Notes: generated from the letters alone by a model not told the origin. Shown: positions 35,343 to 45,803, numbered from the stretch's first letter. The stretch is DNA of 64,000 nucleotides from Iningainema tapete BLCC-T55 (GCF_014698965.1 NZ_JACXAE010000043.1:85362-149361); one strand, 5' to 3'. A program made the numbers and translations.

Positions 35343-36758
35343 ATGCGGATTCTATTTGTTGCAGCAGAAGCAGCGCCCATTGCCAAAGTAGGAGGAATGG
35401 GTGATGTAGTCGGGGCATTGCCGAAAATATTGAGAAAAATGGGGCATGATGTGCGCATATTTTTGCCTTACTACGGCTTCCTGCCAGACAAAATGGAAAT
35501 TCCCACTGAGCCAATTTGGCGGGGATATGCCATGTTTCAAGACTTTGCCGTATATGAATCGGTTCTGCCCGGTACTGATGTTCCTTTATACTTATTTGGA
35601 CATCCGGCTTTTTCGCCCCGCCGCATCTACGCAGGTGAAGATGAACACTGGCGGTTCACGTTATTTGCCAATGGTGCAGCGGAGTTTTGTTGGAATTACT
35701 GGAAGCCGGAAATTGTTCACTGTCACGATTGGCATACGGGAATGATTCCAGTGTGGATGCACCAATCTCCTGATATACAAAGCGTTTTTACCATTCATAA
35801 CTTAGCATATCAAGGACCGTGGCGTTGGTATTTAGAGAAAATTACTTGGTGTCCTTGGTATATGCAAGGACACAACACTATGGCAGCAGCCGTGCAGTTT
35901 GCTGATCGCGTGAATACAGTTTCTCCTACTTATGCCGAGCAAATCAAGACTGCAGCATATGGCGAACAACTAGAAGGCTTACTGTCTTTTATTAGCGGTA
36001 AACTATCTGGTATTCTTAATGGCATTGATACTGAGGTTTACGATCCAGCTACCGATAAGTACATTGCCCAAACTTTCAACGAAGACACTTTGGAAAAACG
36101 TAAAGCAAACAAAATTGCTTTGCAAGAAGAAGTGGGGTTAGAAGTTAACAGCAATGCCTTTTTAGTTGGTTTAGTGTCGCGCTTGGTGGAACAAAAAGGC
36201 ATTGATTTGGTGTTGCAAATTTTAGATCGCTTCTTGTCTTACACCGATGCTCAAATTGTACTACTAGGGACAGGCGATCGCTACTACGAAAGCCAATTGT
36301 GGCAAATGGCTTCTCGCTTTCCCGGACGGATGGCAACCTACCTACTATATAATGATGCACTTGCCCGCCGGATCTATGCTGGTAGTGACGCCTTCTTAAT
36401 GCCTAGCCGTTTTGAACCCTGCGGGATTAGCCAACTGCTAGCTTTGCGCTACGGCTGCGCACCAATAGTCCGTCGTACCGGGGGATTAGTGGATACTGTA
36501 TCACACCATGACCCCATGAACAATGCAGGCACAGGCTATTGCTTTGACCGCTATGAACCCCTAGACTTTTATACGTGCTTAATTCGCGCTTGGGAAGGAT
36601 TCCGCTATAAACCCCAATGGCAAGCAATGCAGCAACGCGGTATGAGCCAAGACTTCAGTTGGTATCAATCTGCCAAGCAGTACGTCAAGCTATATCGCTC
36701 AATGTACGGATTGCCCGATGAAGAGGAAACTTCACAACCAGAGTTAGTCTTAAAATAG
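35343..36758 (+). CDS. glgA: Glycogen synthase (ADP-glucose type, GT5)
   Basis: The 471-residue enzyme transfers glucose from ADP-glucose to growing glycogen. It starts [20 protein letters not shown], with the substrate-binding KVGGMGDV and the usual HNLAYQG. It also has [20 protein letters not shown] near 280 and the catalytic-site stretch [17 protein letters not shown] near 360. The length fits cyanobacterial GlgA. It is cytoplasmic and monocistronic, followed by a hairpin shared with the convergent kinase gene. Confidence 0.93.
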   Translation: MRILFVAAEAAPIAKVGGMGDVVGALPKILRKMGHDVRIFLPYYGFLPDKMEIPTEPIWRGYAMFQDFAVYESVLPGTDVPLYLFGHPAFSPRRIYAGEDEHWRFTLFANGAAEFCWNYWKPEIVHCHDWHTGMIPVWMHQSPDIQSVFTIHNLAYQGPWRWYLEKITWCPWYMQGHNTMAAAVQFADRVNTVSPTYAEQIKTAAYGEQLEGLLSFISGKLSGILNGIDTEVYDPATDKYIAQTFNEDTLEKRKANKIALQEEVGLEVNSNAFLVGLVSRLVEQKGIDLVLQILDRFLSYTDAQIVLLGTGDRYYESQLWQMASRFPGRMATYLLYNDALARRIYAGSDAFLMPSRFEPCGISQLLALRYGCAPIVRRTGGLVDTVSHHDPMNNAGTGYCFDRYEPLDFYTCLIRAWEGFRYKPQWQAMQQRGMSQDFSWYQSAKQYVKLYRSMYGLPDEEETSQPELVLK

Positions 36759-36772
36759 TTTACACAAACTTG

Positions 36773-36804
36773 ATTCCCGACAACTATACGCCCTTGTCGG
36801 GGAT
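36773..36804. terminator. Bidirectional hairpin between glgA and the giant kinase gene
   Basis: ATTCCCGACAA and TTGTCGGGGAT form an 11-bp stem with one wobble around a 10-base loop, lying between two convergent stop codons. It lacks a U-tract. Confidence 0.5.
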
Positions 36805-36805
36805 G

Positions 36806-39800
36806 TTAGGTTAGTTGGAGTTGAATGACAAACTCTGCACCTTTACCTGGTGTAGAGAAACACTCCAAGCTACCACTGTGGGTTTCGGTAATAATCTGAT
36901 GACTAATTGCTAGTCCCAATCCAGTGCCTTTACCTTCTGGCTTAGTGGTGAAAAAGGGTTCAAACAATTTCTGACGCACTTCTTCGGACATGCCTGGTCC
37001 GTTATCAGCAATACGAATGGTAACATAATTGTTTTGTACAGTGGTGTAAATGTGAATTGTGGGTGATTGCTGATTACTCTCTTCCAAGGCATCGATCGCA
37101 TTTGCCAACAAATTCATAAATACTTGGTTGAGTGGTCCTACATAGCATTCAACCCTGGGCAAATTACCATACTGCTTCACAACATTAATTGCCGGACGTT
37201 GTGCCTTCGCTTTCAAACGGTGCTGCAAAATCATTAAGGTGGTGTCAAGTCCTTCGTGAATATTAACTATCTTTTTATCAGGGCCATCTACCCGTGAGAA
37301 ATTCCGCAACGACTGCATGATATCCTGAATACGGTCAATGCCTAATTCCATCGAAGAAATTATTTGGGGTAAATCGGATAGCAAGTACTCTAAGTCGATT
37401 GCTTTAATTTCCTGTTCAATTTCACTCCCAGGATTAGGAAACTTATGTATGTAGAGGTTGAGTAGATTTATCAAGTCTTGAAAGTACTGCTGCGTATGGG
37501 ATAAATTACCAGAGATAAAGCCTACGGGATTGTTGATTTCATGAGCAACGCCTGCAACTAATTGTCCTAAAGAAGAGATTTTTTCGGTTTGTACCAATTG
37601 CGCTTGAGTCTGTTGCAGCTTAAGTAATGATTGCTGCAACTGTCGGGATTTTTCTTGTTCATTGGCGTAGAGGCGGGCGTTTTCTAGTGCGATCGCCACT
37701 TGGGAGATTAAAATATTTAAAATTTCCACTCGCTTGGGGCTAAAAACTCCCGCCATTAAGTTATTTTCTAGGTAAATCATTCCTTGGAACTGAGATTGAT
37801 AAATAATCGGCGCACACAGGATTGATTTTGGTTGAAATTTGCGAATGTAAATATCAGTACTAAAGGGTTCAGACATCGTTGCGTCATTTAAGACGAGATA
37901 CTTTTGACTTCTGTTGACATAATTAACAACGTTCAGAGGTAAATATTCGCCAGTAGTTAAAGGAATAGACTGGAAAACTTTGATAATATTATCTGTGGTA
38001 TTTCCCGAGGCTTCAATTAAGAGTTGGTTGTCTTTTAATAGTAATACAAATCCTTTTTGCGCCCCTGCATTTTCCAGCATAATTTCAATTAATTTGCTCA
38101 ACAGTTTTTCTAAGATCATTTCACTAGATATAGCTTGTGCAGCTTTGATAAAAGTAGACAAGTCTAAGAAATACCCAAAACCGTTGGTGGTGGTGGTAGT
38201 AGTAGATTTTGTGCGTGTGACATCAAACGTCGTTACAGTTAACGCAGTGGAAGTTTGTGCGATTAAAGTTGAATGTTTGACTTGCAAATTTTGTGCTAGG
38301 GCAGTGGCTTCCCACTGAATATAACAATAGTAAGCTTTAGTCATATAGAGTTTGGCAAACTCTTGTTTCCCTTTACTTAACCAGAACTTAGCAGCTAATT
38401 CATTCCCCAAAGCTTCATTTTGGATAAATCCATGTTCTTGTGCTGTGGCAATTGCGCGATCGTATAAATCCATCGCGGCTAAATCGTTACCAGTGATGCG
38501 AGCAATTTCCGCTTCTACCAGCAGGTATTTATGCTGAAAGTTTTCTGTTGAGAAGTTAGCCCAATGTTTCATTTGCTGCTGTAGGGACAGCAGTTTTTCT
38601 TTAAATTGAGTTTGCACCGACTTGGAAGCTGAAGTATAAAGAGCCGTCAAACTCAAGGAATAGTAAAAATTGTGAGCAAAAATCAAAAACTTACCGCTAC
38701 TAGCACTCAAATACTGTTCAGTTTGGGCTACATGAAAGTGTGCCAGTTCATACTCACCAAACAGGTAGTAAAGCATTGACTGGGCAATGTTAGCGTAGTT
38801 AACGGTGTTGAAATTTTTGGTAGCGATGAGTTGTGGTAACACCACTTCAATATCAAAACACTCCCCTTTAAGTAGAGCGAAGGAAGCAGATTTTCCTGTC
38901 AAATTATGAATAACTTGAGTCCAAATGTGAAGCTGGTTAATAACCTGCTCTTGCTTAAATTCAACAACGTGCTGAATGAATTTCTCAAATTTGGTTCGTG
39001 TCTGCTCTAAAGGTTCTCCGCCCAGGATAGAGCAGAAATAAGCATTGACTATACAGTAGGCAGCATATTCTGCATCACCAGTATCAGAAAAACTGAGATA
39101 ACCCTCAATCAGCGGTTGAATAGAGCTTTTGACAGGTTGATAAAAAGGACGTGATAAACCGTAGTAAAGAGCATAAACTGCGGTTTTATATTCCCAACTA
39201 TAACGCTGCTGCTTCAGGTGAAAAACGGCTAAATCGCCAAATTTAGATCCTGTGGCAATATCACCTATACCGCTATTGAGTAGGATGCTGAATACTGTGA
39301 AGGCGTAAGAAGTGAGCGGTGATTCACCATACTGGATAGTTAAATCTACCAAGCGACAAACAATAAATCCCAGCATAGAGGGTACGCCGAAGAAAGCTGG
39401 ACTGAAAGCACGATATAATATTCTCAGGGCATACCATTTGCTCTGATTTTGTATTGGTGGCAGGTGTTGAAGATTTTCAACGCCAACTTCTGTAATCAGT
39501 TGTTGGGTATGGGTAAAGGCTTCAAGTAAGCTTTGATGATCGGGATTGTCGGTGAATTTTTCTCCTAGCTGTGCTAGTGTTTGTACTGCCACTGTAACTG
39601 CCTCTTTGAACTGAGACTGGGTGTGGTGGTAAAGAATTAGCAGTTCGTAGATTTTAACTTTGTCGTTGATGTCATCAATTTCCGCCAAGGCAATGTCAGC
39701 GAGCGCTTTAGTTGTGGCAAAATCAGTACTCAAGCAAGCGGCTTGAACTGCATTTGTATACAGTTTTACTGTTAATTCATAATGCTGTTGCCAGCAGTTC

Positions 39801-42187
39801 GGTGGTAGTAAAGCTATACCTTGAGTAAAATAGTTGTCAGCAGATTCAAAAGCTGCTGCTAGTAAAGCTCGTTCTCCAGCGATTCGGTTCAAATCAGCTA
39901 GCTGAATTTTTGCTTGCGGTTCATCAATTAAATCAATTCCGTGATTTAACTGGTTAACAATGTCAAAAATATTGTCGAGTAATTGCTCTGATGGAGTATT
40001 CTCAAGTAATAATTGACCAATTTCTAAGTGAGTTGCAGCAGCTTTTTGAGCTGGAATAAGAGAATAAGCCGCTTGTTGGACGCGATCGTGTAAGAAGCGA
40101 TATTCTAATCGAGAGTCATCAAAGTTGAAACTACCAACTTCTTCAGTATCAAATAATAAAGGAATTTTGTAGTCGTTACTCAGCGGCAAAATCAATCCTT
40201 GCTGCAAGGCTAACCATAAATCACCAGCAACAGACAAAGAGGATTTTTTACAAGTGGTGGCAAGTACGTTTAACTTGAAGCGACATCCTATGCAAGCAGC
40301 TAGTTTCAAAACGGATTGAGTTGCTGGTGGCATCCGATCAATATTACTAGCTACCAGTTCAACTACACTCAAATCAACAATCCCAACTGCTTGAATTTGC
40401 TCGATACTCCAATGCCAACATCCAAGAGCAAAGTCAAAAGTCAGTAGTTGTTTTTGCGCCAAAGCCTTCAACAGCTGGGTTAAGAAAAAGGGATTGCCTG
40501 CTGTTTTGTTAAACAGCAGAGCTGCGAGTTCTTGCATTTGGGGGTTTTGGGCGGTTTCATTGAGGGTATCGCAAAGCAGTTGCATAACGTGGCGTTGCTC
40601 TAACCCTTCTACCACAATATTGTTTACCACCGTACCTGCAGCTTGAATTTCCTTCAAGGTTAATATCAATGGATGTAGAGATGCGAAATACGAAGTCTCG
40701 ACTTCATGATCTCGATAAGCCCCAATCAGTAGCAAATGTTGTGTATTGGGATCACTCATCAGCCATTGCATTAACTTCAATGTGGCAGAATCAGCCCATT
40801 GTAAATCATCTAAAAATATTACTAATGGATATTCTTTTTGAGTAAATACACGAATAAATTCTTTGAAAACTCGATTAAAGCGGTTTTGAGATTCCGCAAG
40901 TCCGAGTTGCGGTACTTGTGGCTGCTTACCGATAACTAACTCCAGCAATGGAATTACATCGATCATCACTTGTCCATTGGAACCCAAAGCCGTTAAAATT
41001 TTGCTGCGCCACTTTTCGATCACAGTGGCACTTTCAGTTAATAATTGCCGCATCAATGAGCTAAAAGCTTGAATCAATGCAGCATAGGGAATATTCCGCT
41101 TAAATTGATCAAACTTGCCAAAGATAAAGTAACCCCGGTTGGTGATGGGTTTATTTACCTCATTGACGATCGCAGATTTGCCAATTCCCGAATAGCCAGA
41201 GAAGAGAACGATCTCAATTTTGGATGTTCCCTCTGCTACACGCTCAAATGCTGCTAGCAGTGCAGCAACTTGCGCCTCTCTGCCATAGAGTTTTTGGGGA
41301 ATCATTAACTGACTGAGAACATCTAAGCGTCCTAATGTAAACTCAGTAATTTCACCAGTATTTTTTAATTGCTCTGTGACAGTTTCTAAATCTGCTAGCA
41401 ATCCCGTTGCACTTTGATAGCGATCTTCTGCATTCTTTGCCATCAATTTCATCGTAATTTGAGCAATAGCAGCGGGAACTTCTGGATTGATTTCCTGAAT
41501 GGGAGTGGGAAGTTTGGCGATATGAAAGTGAACTAATTCTAGTGGATCTTGACTTTCAAAAGGTAAGCAACCTGTGAGCATTTGATAGAAAGTCACACCC
41601 AGAGAGTAAAAATCGCTGCGGTAGTCTAAGCAGCGATTCATTCTCCCAGTTTGCTCTGGAGACATGTATGCCAGAGTTCCTTCTACTTGCGCAGAGTCAA
41701 TTAATTGGGGTGTTTCTTGACTTAAACGAGAGGCTATGCTAAAGTCAGTGATTTTAACTACCCCTTGGGGATTAATAATGATGTTGGCAGGTTTGATGTC
41801 TTTGTGAATAATGTGGTGAGTATGTAGCGATCGCAGGGATTGTGCCAGTTGCACAGCAATGTTGAGGAAGGATATTACTGATAACTTACCATTGGCAAGA
41901 TGTTGTTGCAGCGACTGTCCATTGAAGTCTTCACATACTAAAGCCAAAACATTGTGATGATTTTCCAGTCCATAGACTTTGACCACACCAAGCAGTGTAA
42001 GATTTTCTGTAATTTTGTATTCGTGTTTGAGACGAATAATTTGCTCAAGGCTAGGATACTCTGCTTTAATGACTTTGAGAATCACTTTTTGCTGGTTTTT
42101 TTGTGACCAAGCCCTGTAAATGACTGTATTTAGCCCTTCGTGAATTACTTCGTTGAGGTGATAACCTGGAATAGTCATTGACAGCAT
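36806..42187 (-). CDS. Giant Ser/Thr kinase - AAA ATPase - GAF - histidine kinase (HstK-type)
   Basis: The 1793-residue protein starts with a eukaryotic-type kinase (about 8-270): K38, catalytic D130 in HKDIKPAN, DFS instead of DFG at 148-150, and SPEQTGRMN. An AAA_16-like ATPase has Walker A GYSGIGKS at 331-338 and Walker B-like VIFLDDLQWAD. A long helical-repeat section follows (about 700-1330), then GAF at about 1370-1520. The histidine-kinase core has its acceptor His near 1546 (VAGVAHEINNP) and an ATPase with GKGTGLGLAIS. This architecture is known from Nostoc and Anabaena dual-kinase sensors; ligands are mostly unknown. It is transcribed alone. Confidence 0.92.
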   Translation of the reverse strand: MLSMTIPGYHLNEVIHEGLNTVIYRAWSQKNQQKVILKVIKAEYPSLEQIIRLKHEYKITENLTLLGVVKVYGLENHHNVLALVCEDFNGQSLQQHLANGKLSVISFLNIAVQLAQSLRSLHTHHIIHKDIKPANIIINPQGVVKITDFSIASRLSQETPQLIDSAQVEGTLAYMSPEQTGRMNRCLDYRSDFYSLGVTFYQMLTGCLPFESQDPLELVHFHIAKLPTPIQEINPEVPAAIAQITMKLMAKNAEDRYQSATGLLADLETVTEQLKNTGEITEFTLGRLDVLSQLMIPQKLYGREAQVAALLAAFERVAEGTSKIEIVLFSGYSGIGKSAIVNEVNKPITNRGYFIFGKFDQFKRNIPYAALIQAFSSLMRQLLTESATVIEKWRSKILTALGSNGQVMIDVIPLLELVIGKQPQVPQLGLAESQNRFNRVFKEFIRVFTQKEYPLVIFLDDLQWADSATLKLMQWLMSDPNTQHLLLIGAYRDHEVETSYFASLHPLILTLKEIQAAGTVVNNIVVEGLEQRHVMQLLCDTLNETAQNPQMQELAALLFNKTAGNPFFLTQLLKALAQKQLLTFDFALGCWHWSIEQIQAVGIVDLSVVELVASNIDRMPPATQSVLKLAACIGCRFKLNVLATTCKKSSLSVAGDLWLALQQGLILPLSNDYKIPLLFDTEEVGSFNFDDSRLEYRFLHDRVQQAAYSLIPAQKAAATHLEIGQLLLENTPSEQLLDNIFDIVNQLNHGIDLIDEPQAKIQLADLNRIAGERALLAAAFESADNYFTQGIALLPPNCWQQHYELTVKLYTNAVQAACLSTDFATTKALADIALAEIDDINDKVKIYELLILYHHTQSQFKEAVTVAVQTLAQLGEKFTDNPDHQSLLEAFTHTQQLITEVGVENLQHLPPIQNQSKWYALRILYRAFSPAFFGVPSMLGFIVCRLVDLTIQYGESPLTSYAFTVFSILLNSGIGDIATGSKFGDLAVFHLKQQRYSWEYKTAVYALYYGLSRPFYQPVKSSIQPLIEGYLSFSDTGDAEYAAYCIVNAYFCSILGGEPLEQTRTKFEKFIQHVVEFKQEQVINQLHIWTQVIHNLTGKSASFALLKGECFDIEVVLPQLIATKNFNTVNYANIAQSMLYYLFGEYELAHFHVAQTEQYLSASSGKFLIFAHNFYYSLSLTALYTSASKSVQTQFKEKLLSLQQQMKHWANFSTENFQHKYLLVEAEIARITGNDLAAMDLYDRAIATAQEHGFIQNEALGNELAAKFWLSKGKQEFAKLYMTKAYYCYIQWEATALAQNLQVKHSTLIAQTSTALTVTTFDVTRTKSTTTTTTNGFGYFLDLSTFIKAAQAISSEMILEKLLSKLIEIMLENAGAQKGFVLLLKDNQLLIEASGNTTDNIIKVFQSIPLTTGEYLPLNVVNYVNRSQKYLVLNDATMSEPFSTDIYIRKFQPKSILCAPIIYQSQFQGMIYLENNLMAGVFSPKRVEILNILISQVAIALENARLYANEQEKSRQLQQSLLKLQQTQAQLVQTEKISSLGQLVAGVAHEINNPVGFISGNLSHTQQYFQDLINLLNLYIHKFPNPGSEIEQEIKAIDLEYLLSDLPQIISSMELGIDRIQDIMQSLRNFSRVDGPDKKIVNIHEGLDTTLMILQHRLKAKAQRPAINVVKQYGNLPRVECYVGPLNQVFMNLLANAIDALEESNQQSPTIHIYTTVQNNYVTIRIADNGPGMSEEVRQKLFEPFFTTKPEGKGTGLGLAISHQIITETHSGSLECFSTPGKGAEFVIQLQLT

Positions 42188-42276
42188 AATTTCTCACTTT
42201 CCTGCTCTGGTTGCTTATACTGTTTATATTTCCCCTTGGCAACAGTCAAATCTCACAACCAGAGTTAATTGCTTCA

Positions 42277-43566
42277 CTATGCTGCCGCTAGTTGTGATAA
42301 AGGTATAATATCATACTTAATTGCCAACTCGTGTAATGTATCAACTGTTTTATCTATTTGTTCTCTGGTATGTGCGGCACTTAAGATCAATCTAATACGC
42401 CCTTCTTTTGGTTTCACTATGGGATAAAAAAGAGTTACCGAAAATATCCCCCGTGCAAAAAGTTCTTTGTTGAATGACAACATTTTAGCTTCATCTGACA
42501 TGAAAATAGGGATAATTGGGCTAAGGCTAGTGCCTAAATTAAAACCAATGCTTGTTAATCTTTTCCTCATGTATCTATTGTTTTGATGAAGCTGCTCAAT
42601 CATTTGAGGATTATTCTCTATTTCTTCTAAAGATGCTAAAATAGCCGCAGCATCTGGTGGTGTTAAACAAGCTTGAAATACATACGTATTTGCCCGCCAT
42701 TGTAGTAAAGGTATATATTTCGATTTTGTCGCAATAAATCCACCAATAGAAGCTGTTGCTTTGGAGAGAGTTGCAGCGATAAAATCTACTTGATCGACAA
42801 TCCCTAATTCGTTACAGTAACCAGAACCATTTTTACCGTAGATGCCAAAAGTATGTGCTTCATCAACATACAAGAAAAATTTGTGTTTCTGCTTTAACTC
42901 AATGATTTCTTGCAAAGGAGCCAGATCGCCACTCATGGAGTATGCTGATTCAACCACAACAAAAATATTCTCATAATTACTGGAATATTTTTGTAATTTT
43001 GCCAGTAAATCATTTACATTATTATGCTTAAAAGGGAGCCATTTTTTCCCCGACATCTTAATTCCATCAATTAGAGAAGCATGACTTTCTCGATCAAAAA
43101 GAATTAAATCATTTTGTCCAGGAAAAGCTGATAAGAAACCCAAATTAGCAGTGTAACCAGTTGGAAACAGCATGACGCTTTCTTTTCCAATTAAATTTTT
43201 AAGTTTTAACTCAACTGCTTTATGTAGGCTTGACATACCACCAGAAATAGCAGATGTTCCACAACCAGTTCCAAATTTTTGGACGGCTTCACAAACTTTA
43301 TTAATTACATTTTGGTTTCGATTTAATCCCAAATAGTGGTTAATACACCATAAAATACATTCATTTTTGGAATTACTAGATTCTGAAACAATGGTTCCGG
43401 CAACATCGCTGCCCAATTCGGTGTAGCGATCATTGGAATATACACCATGTCGAATTTGTTCGTTGACATGGTGATACAATTTGTCAGTGATGACTTCTAT
43501 ATCAGTAATACCTTGACTCTCCAATTGTTTCAAATAACTGATAAGTGGTGTTGATGTTGATAGCAT
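42277..43566 (-). CDS. Alpha-oxoamine synthase-like PLP-dependent enzyme
   Basis: I start at the internal ATG (43566), not the upstream TTG. The ~429-residue protein is an aminotransferase fold-type I enzyme with FGTGCGTSAISGGMSSLHKALE-like substrate segment, DEAHTFGIYG and the presumed PLP-lysine in TLSKATASIGG. These match the family of 8-amino-7-oxononanoate, 5-aminolevulinate and serine-palmitoyl synthases, which join an amino acid to an acyl thioester with decarboxylation. It is not obviously BioF or KBL, and no acyl-carrier gene is adjacent. It is divergent from the M23 peptidase gene. Confidence 0.75.
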   Translation of the reverse strand: MLSTSTPLISYLKQLESQGITDIEVITDKLYHHVNEQIRHGVYSNDRYTELGSDVAGTIVSESSNSKNECILWCINHYLGLNRNQNVINKVCEAVQKFGTGCGTSAISGGMSSLHKAVELKLKNLIGKESVMLFPTGYTANLGFLSAFPGQNDLILFDRESHASLIDGIKMSGKKWLPFKHNNVNDLLAKLQKYSSNYENIFVVVESAYSMSGDLAPLQEIIELKQKHKFFLYVDEAHTFGIYGKNGSGYCNELGIVDQVDFIAATLSKATASIGGFIATKSKYIPLLQWRANTYVFQACLTPPDAAAILASLEEIENNPQMIEQLHQNNRYMRKRLTSIGFNLGTSLSPIIPIFMSDEAKMLSFNKELFARGIFSVTLFYPIVKPKEGRIRLILSAAHTREQIDKTVDTLHELAIKYDIIPLSQLAAA

Positions 43567-43937
43567 AACTGTTGGCAAAAAAAAATTAGTGATTTATAGT
43601 TGTTTATTGTTCTTGAGCTTTCAATCGGCTATACAAATATTGTGTTCTAAACATAATCATTTGCCTACCGTAAAAATGAGGAGAAAAATTATAAAGTTAA
43701 ATAGTAGATAAAGAGAAAAATTATAAAGTTAGGAAATATTAAGTAAATATACTAAATATATATGCAATTCATACTACATTAGACCAGCAAGTACTACTAG
43801 CTTACGAGTAAAAAGTTTGCTTTTCTGCCAAAACACACAGGGATTACTTGTAATTTTTACTGATTTTGCTGACTTAAGGTTGTAACAGCAAATAATCAGA
43901 AGCTTTCTGAACCATTGTTATCACAGGCTTTGAACGA
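43567..43937. other. Divergent intergenic region with 19-bp direct repeat
   Basis: The region between the PLP enzyme and M23 genes is very AT-rich. GAGAAAAATTATAAAGTTA occurs twice, at 43681-43699 and 43713-43731, with starts 32 bp apart (about three DNA turns). I see no ORF. Confidence 0.6.
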
Positions 43938-44840
43938 ATGAAAAAAGACACTGTTTCTCAATTCTGTACTTGTATTTTGATTAATTTAGCATCTTTTTTG
44001 GTAATATTTGGTACAAATACCTTTGGTTTGACTCAGACAGCACGCGAATCCTTTATTAAGCCTCCCAGTTCTTCTACATATATATGGCCCGCTCAAGGAA
44101 TTCTTTCTCAACGCTTTAATAAAAATCGACATATAGGAATTGACATCGCCGGACCACCTGGTACGCCAATTGTTGCCGCAGCATCAGGTCAAGTAGTAAA
44201 AGCAGAATGGGATGATTGGGGTTTGGGCAATGCGGTGACCATTCAGCATCCCGATCAAAGTATCACAGTTTATGGTCATAATCGCCGTTTTTTGGTCAAA
44301 AAAGGTCAACAAGTCAGTCAAGGTCAAGTAATTGCGGAGATGGGAAATACAGGTAATAGTTCCGGACCTCATCTACATTTTGAAATTCATCCTCGTCCTC
44401 GTGCAGTAGTTGATCCCATGCCTGTATTACCTCCTTTAATTGCAGGTAAAATTCCGCCGCTACAAACAGCAACCACTGCTCGTACTAGAGTAAACGCTCC
44501 TAGACCAACAACAGAAGTAACCACACCAAGTGATGAACAGCCCCAAGCTATTCCCATAGCTATTGAACCAGTAAATTTAGATGCTAAATGTAATGGTAAA
44601 ACTATGATCGAAGGTGAGACAACGGATGTTCGTGTCAAAGTTTGTCAAGAGAATAATCAGTTCTTTTATATTGGACAATTGAAGCAACATCCAACTCAAC
44701 CTGTGCGATTACCTGCTTTGAATGTTGGTGAAGCGCGATATCAAGCTAATAATGGTAGTTTTTCCTATATTGTTAGTCCAGTTGGTGTAGAAGTATGGCG
44801 CAACGGTCGGCAGATACGTTCTGACAGTTTCCACTCGTAA
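43938..44840 (+). CDS. Secreted M23-family peptidoglycan endopeptidase
   Basis: The 300-residue protein has an N-terminal hydrophobic signal or anchor (about 11-30). A LytM/M23 domain at about 50-160 follows, with the zinc ligands H65 and D69 (HIGID) and H147 in GPHLHFEI; H114 and H145 complete the active site. A Thr/Pro linker follows, and a C-terminal ~90-residue domain with two cysteines that I do not recognise. The intact catalytic residues suggest an active wall hydrolase acting in the periplasm, not an EnvC-like activator. Confidence 0.87.
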   Translation: MKKDTVSQFCTCILINLASFLVIFGTNTFGLTQTARESFIKPPSSSTYIWPAQGILSQRFNKNRHIGIDIAGPPGTPIVAAASGQVVKAEWDDWGLGNAVTIQHPDQSITVYGHNRRFLVKKGQQVSQGQVIAEMGNTGNSSGPHLHFEIHPRPRAVVDPMPVLPPLIAGKIPPLQTATTARTRVNAPRPTTEVTTPSDEQPQAIPIAIEPVNLDAKCNGKTMIEGETTDVRVKVCQENNQFFYIGQLKQHPTQPVRLPALNVGEARYQANNGSFSYIVSPVGVEVWRNGRQIRSDSFHS

Positions 44841-44859
44841 TTCAACACAAACCTTAGGG

Positions 44860-44893
44860 AGAACCCCGACAACTTCTGCGAAGTCGGGTTTCT
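44860..44893. repeat. Dispersed hairpin (CCCCGACTTCTT family), copy 3, terminator-like
   Basis: AGAACCCCGAC and GTCGGGTTTCT pair with one mismatch around a loop containing AACTTCTGCGAA. It lies 20 bp after the M23 stop codon. Confidence 0.6.
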
Positions 44894-45114
44894 GAGATGA
44901 TGTGCATAAGTTAATTTCACTTACACCTAGATAAGAAGTAGAAGGAGGACTTCTGTCCTTCGCTAGTTCAAAATCTCGAAAAAGTTGAGGTATCTGTGTC
45001 TACTCTGGTAATTTTCACACAATCAAAATTTTGTCAATGCGTAAGTTCTCGTTTTCCGGTTTTTTGTTATAAAACTTAATTCATTTTTAGGTAACAATGC
45101 TCTATCATGTAATG

Positions 45115-45137
45115 TTATCTAAGTTACACTTAGATAA
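45115..45137. promoter_or_regulatory. Operator-like perfect inverted repeat
   Basis: TTATCTAAGT and ACTTAGATAA form perfect 10-bp arms around TAC, 66 bp upstream of the GTG start of the SH3/peptidoglycan-binding gene. The sequence is AT-rich and lacks the features of a terminator, so a dimeric regulator site is more likely. Confidence 0.45.
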
Positions 45138-45203
45138 AAACCAGAGAAAAACAATGAAATTCTCTGCAATCATTACAACTTTCAATTCTTTCAGGAGATC
45201 ATC

Positions 45204-45803
45204 GTGGAATATCTAGCTTATTCACATACGATTCTTGCCAATATAGAAGCAGACTCGGAAGGCGAATTTAGTCTTCCCGAATCTAATCTCAACTTAAACT
45301 GGAAACAATCTGGAAAATCTGCCTGGTTAAGTTTCGCTCTGCTTGGTACCGTATTAGCAATTGTCGGTCAATCTCAACCAGCTTCAGCATATACACAGTA
45401 CTATGTGAACACAAACGGCAGCTGTTTGAATGTACGCACATATGCTAGTACCTCTGCACCAACTGTTGGATGCATCCGCAATGGCGCAGCACTTGCACCA
45501 GTTCTCTCATACAGAAATGGTTTCGCTAGATTAAGTACTGGTCGTTACGTTGCTGCCAATTACATTAGCACAAGACCTGGTGGCGGATATAGTCCTGGTC
45601 CTGGCGTCGGTGGTTCAGTAACTGTTGGTTTAGGTTCTCAAGGTCGGACAGTTAGACAAGTTCAAAGAGCTTTAGGACTTAATGTAACTGGAGTTTACGA
45701 TTACCGCACTTACTATGCTGTACAAAGATTTCAGTCCAGAAATGGTTTAAGACCAGATGGAGTTGTGGGACCACAAACTCGATTAGCTTTGTTGGGATAC
45801 TAG
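45204..45803 (+). CDS. Secreted SH3-like / peptidoglycan-binding protein
   Basis: The GTG start at 45204 is supported by AGGAG about seven bases before it. The 199-residue product has an unusual ~36-residue acidic N-terminus, then a hydrophobic signal (about 38-62) with likely cleavage after PASA. A bacterial SH3-like domain spans about 66-125, then comes a Gly/Pro linker, and a PG_binding_1 domain (about 140-198; LGSQGRTVRQVQRAL, DGVVGPQTRLAL). It probably binds the wall. The extended N-terminus recurs in cyanobacterial relatives, so the long start is believable. Confidence 0.82.
   Translation: MEYLAYSHTILANIEADSEGEFSLPESNLNLNWKQSGKSAWLSFALLGTVLAIVGQSQPASAYTQYYVNTNGSCLNVRTYASTSAPTVGCIRNGAALAPVLSYRNGFARLSTGRYVAANYISTRPGGGYSPGPGVGGSVTVGLGSQGRTVRQVQRALGLNVTGVYDYRTYYAVQRFQSRNGLRPDGVVGPQTRLALLGY

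Larger units (their letters stand above)
44841..45203. other. Intergenic region with hairpin and operator-like inverted repeat
   Basis: It holds a CCCCGAC-family hairpin at 44860-44893 just after the M23 gene and a GAAGGAGGAC/GTCCTTC hairpin around 44940-44965. A perfect 10-bp inverted repeat lies at 45115-45137 upstream of the next gene. No ORF is seen. Confidence 0.5.
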
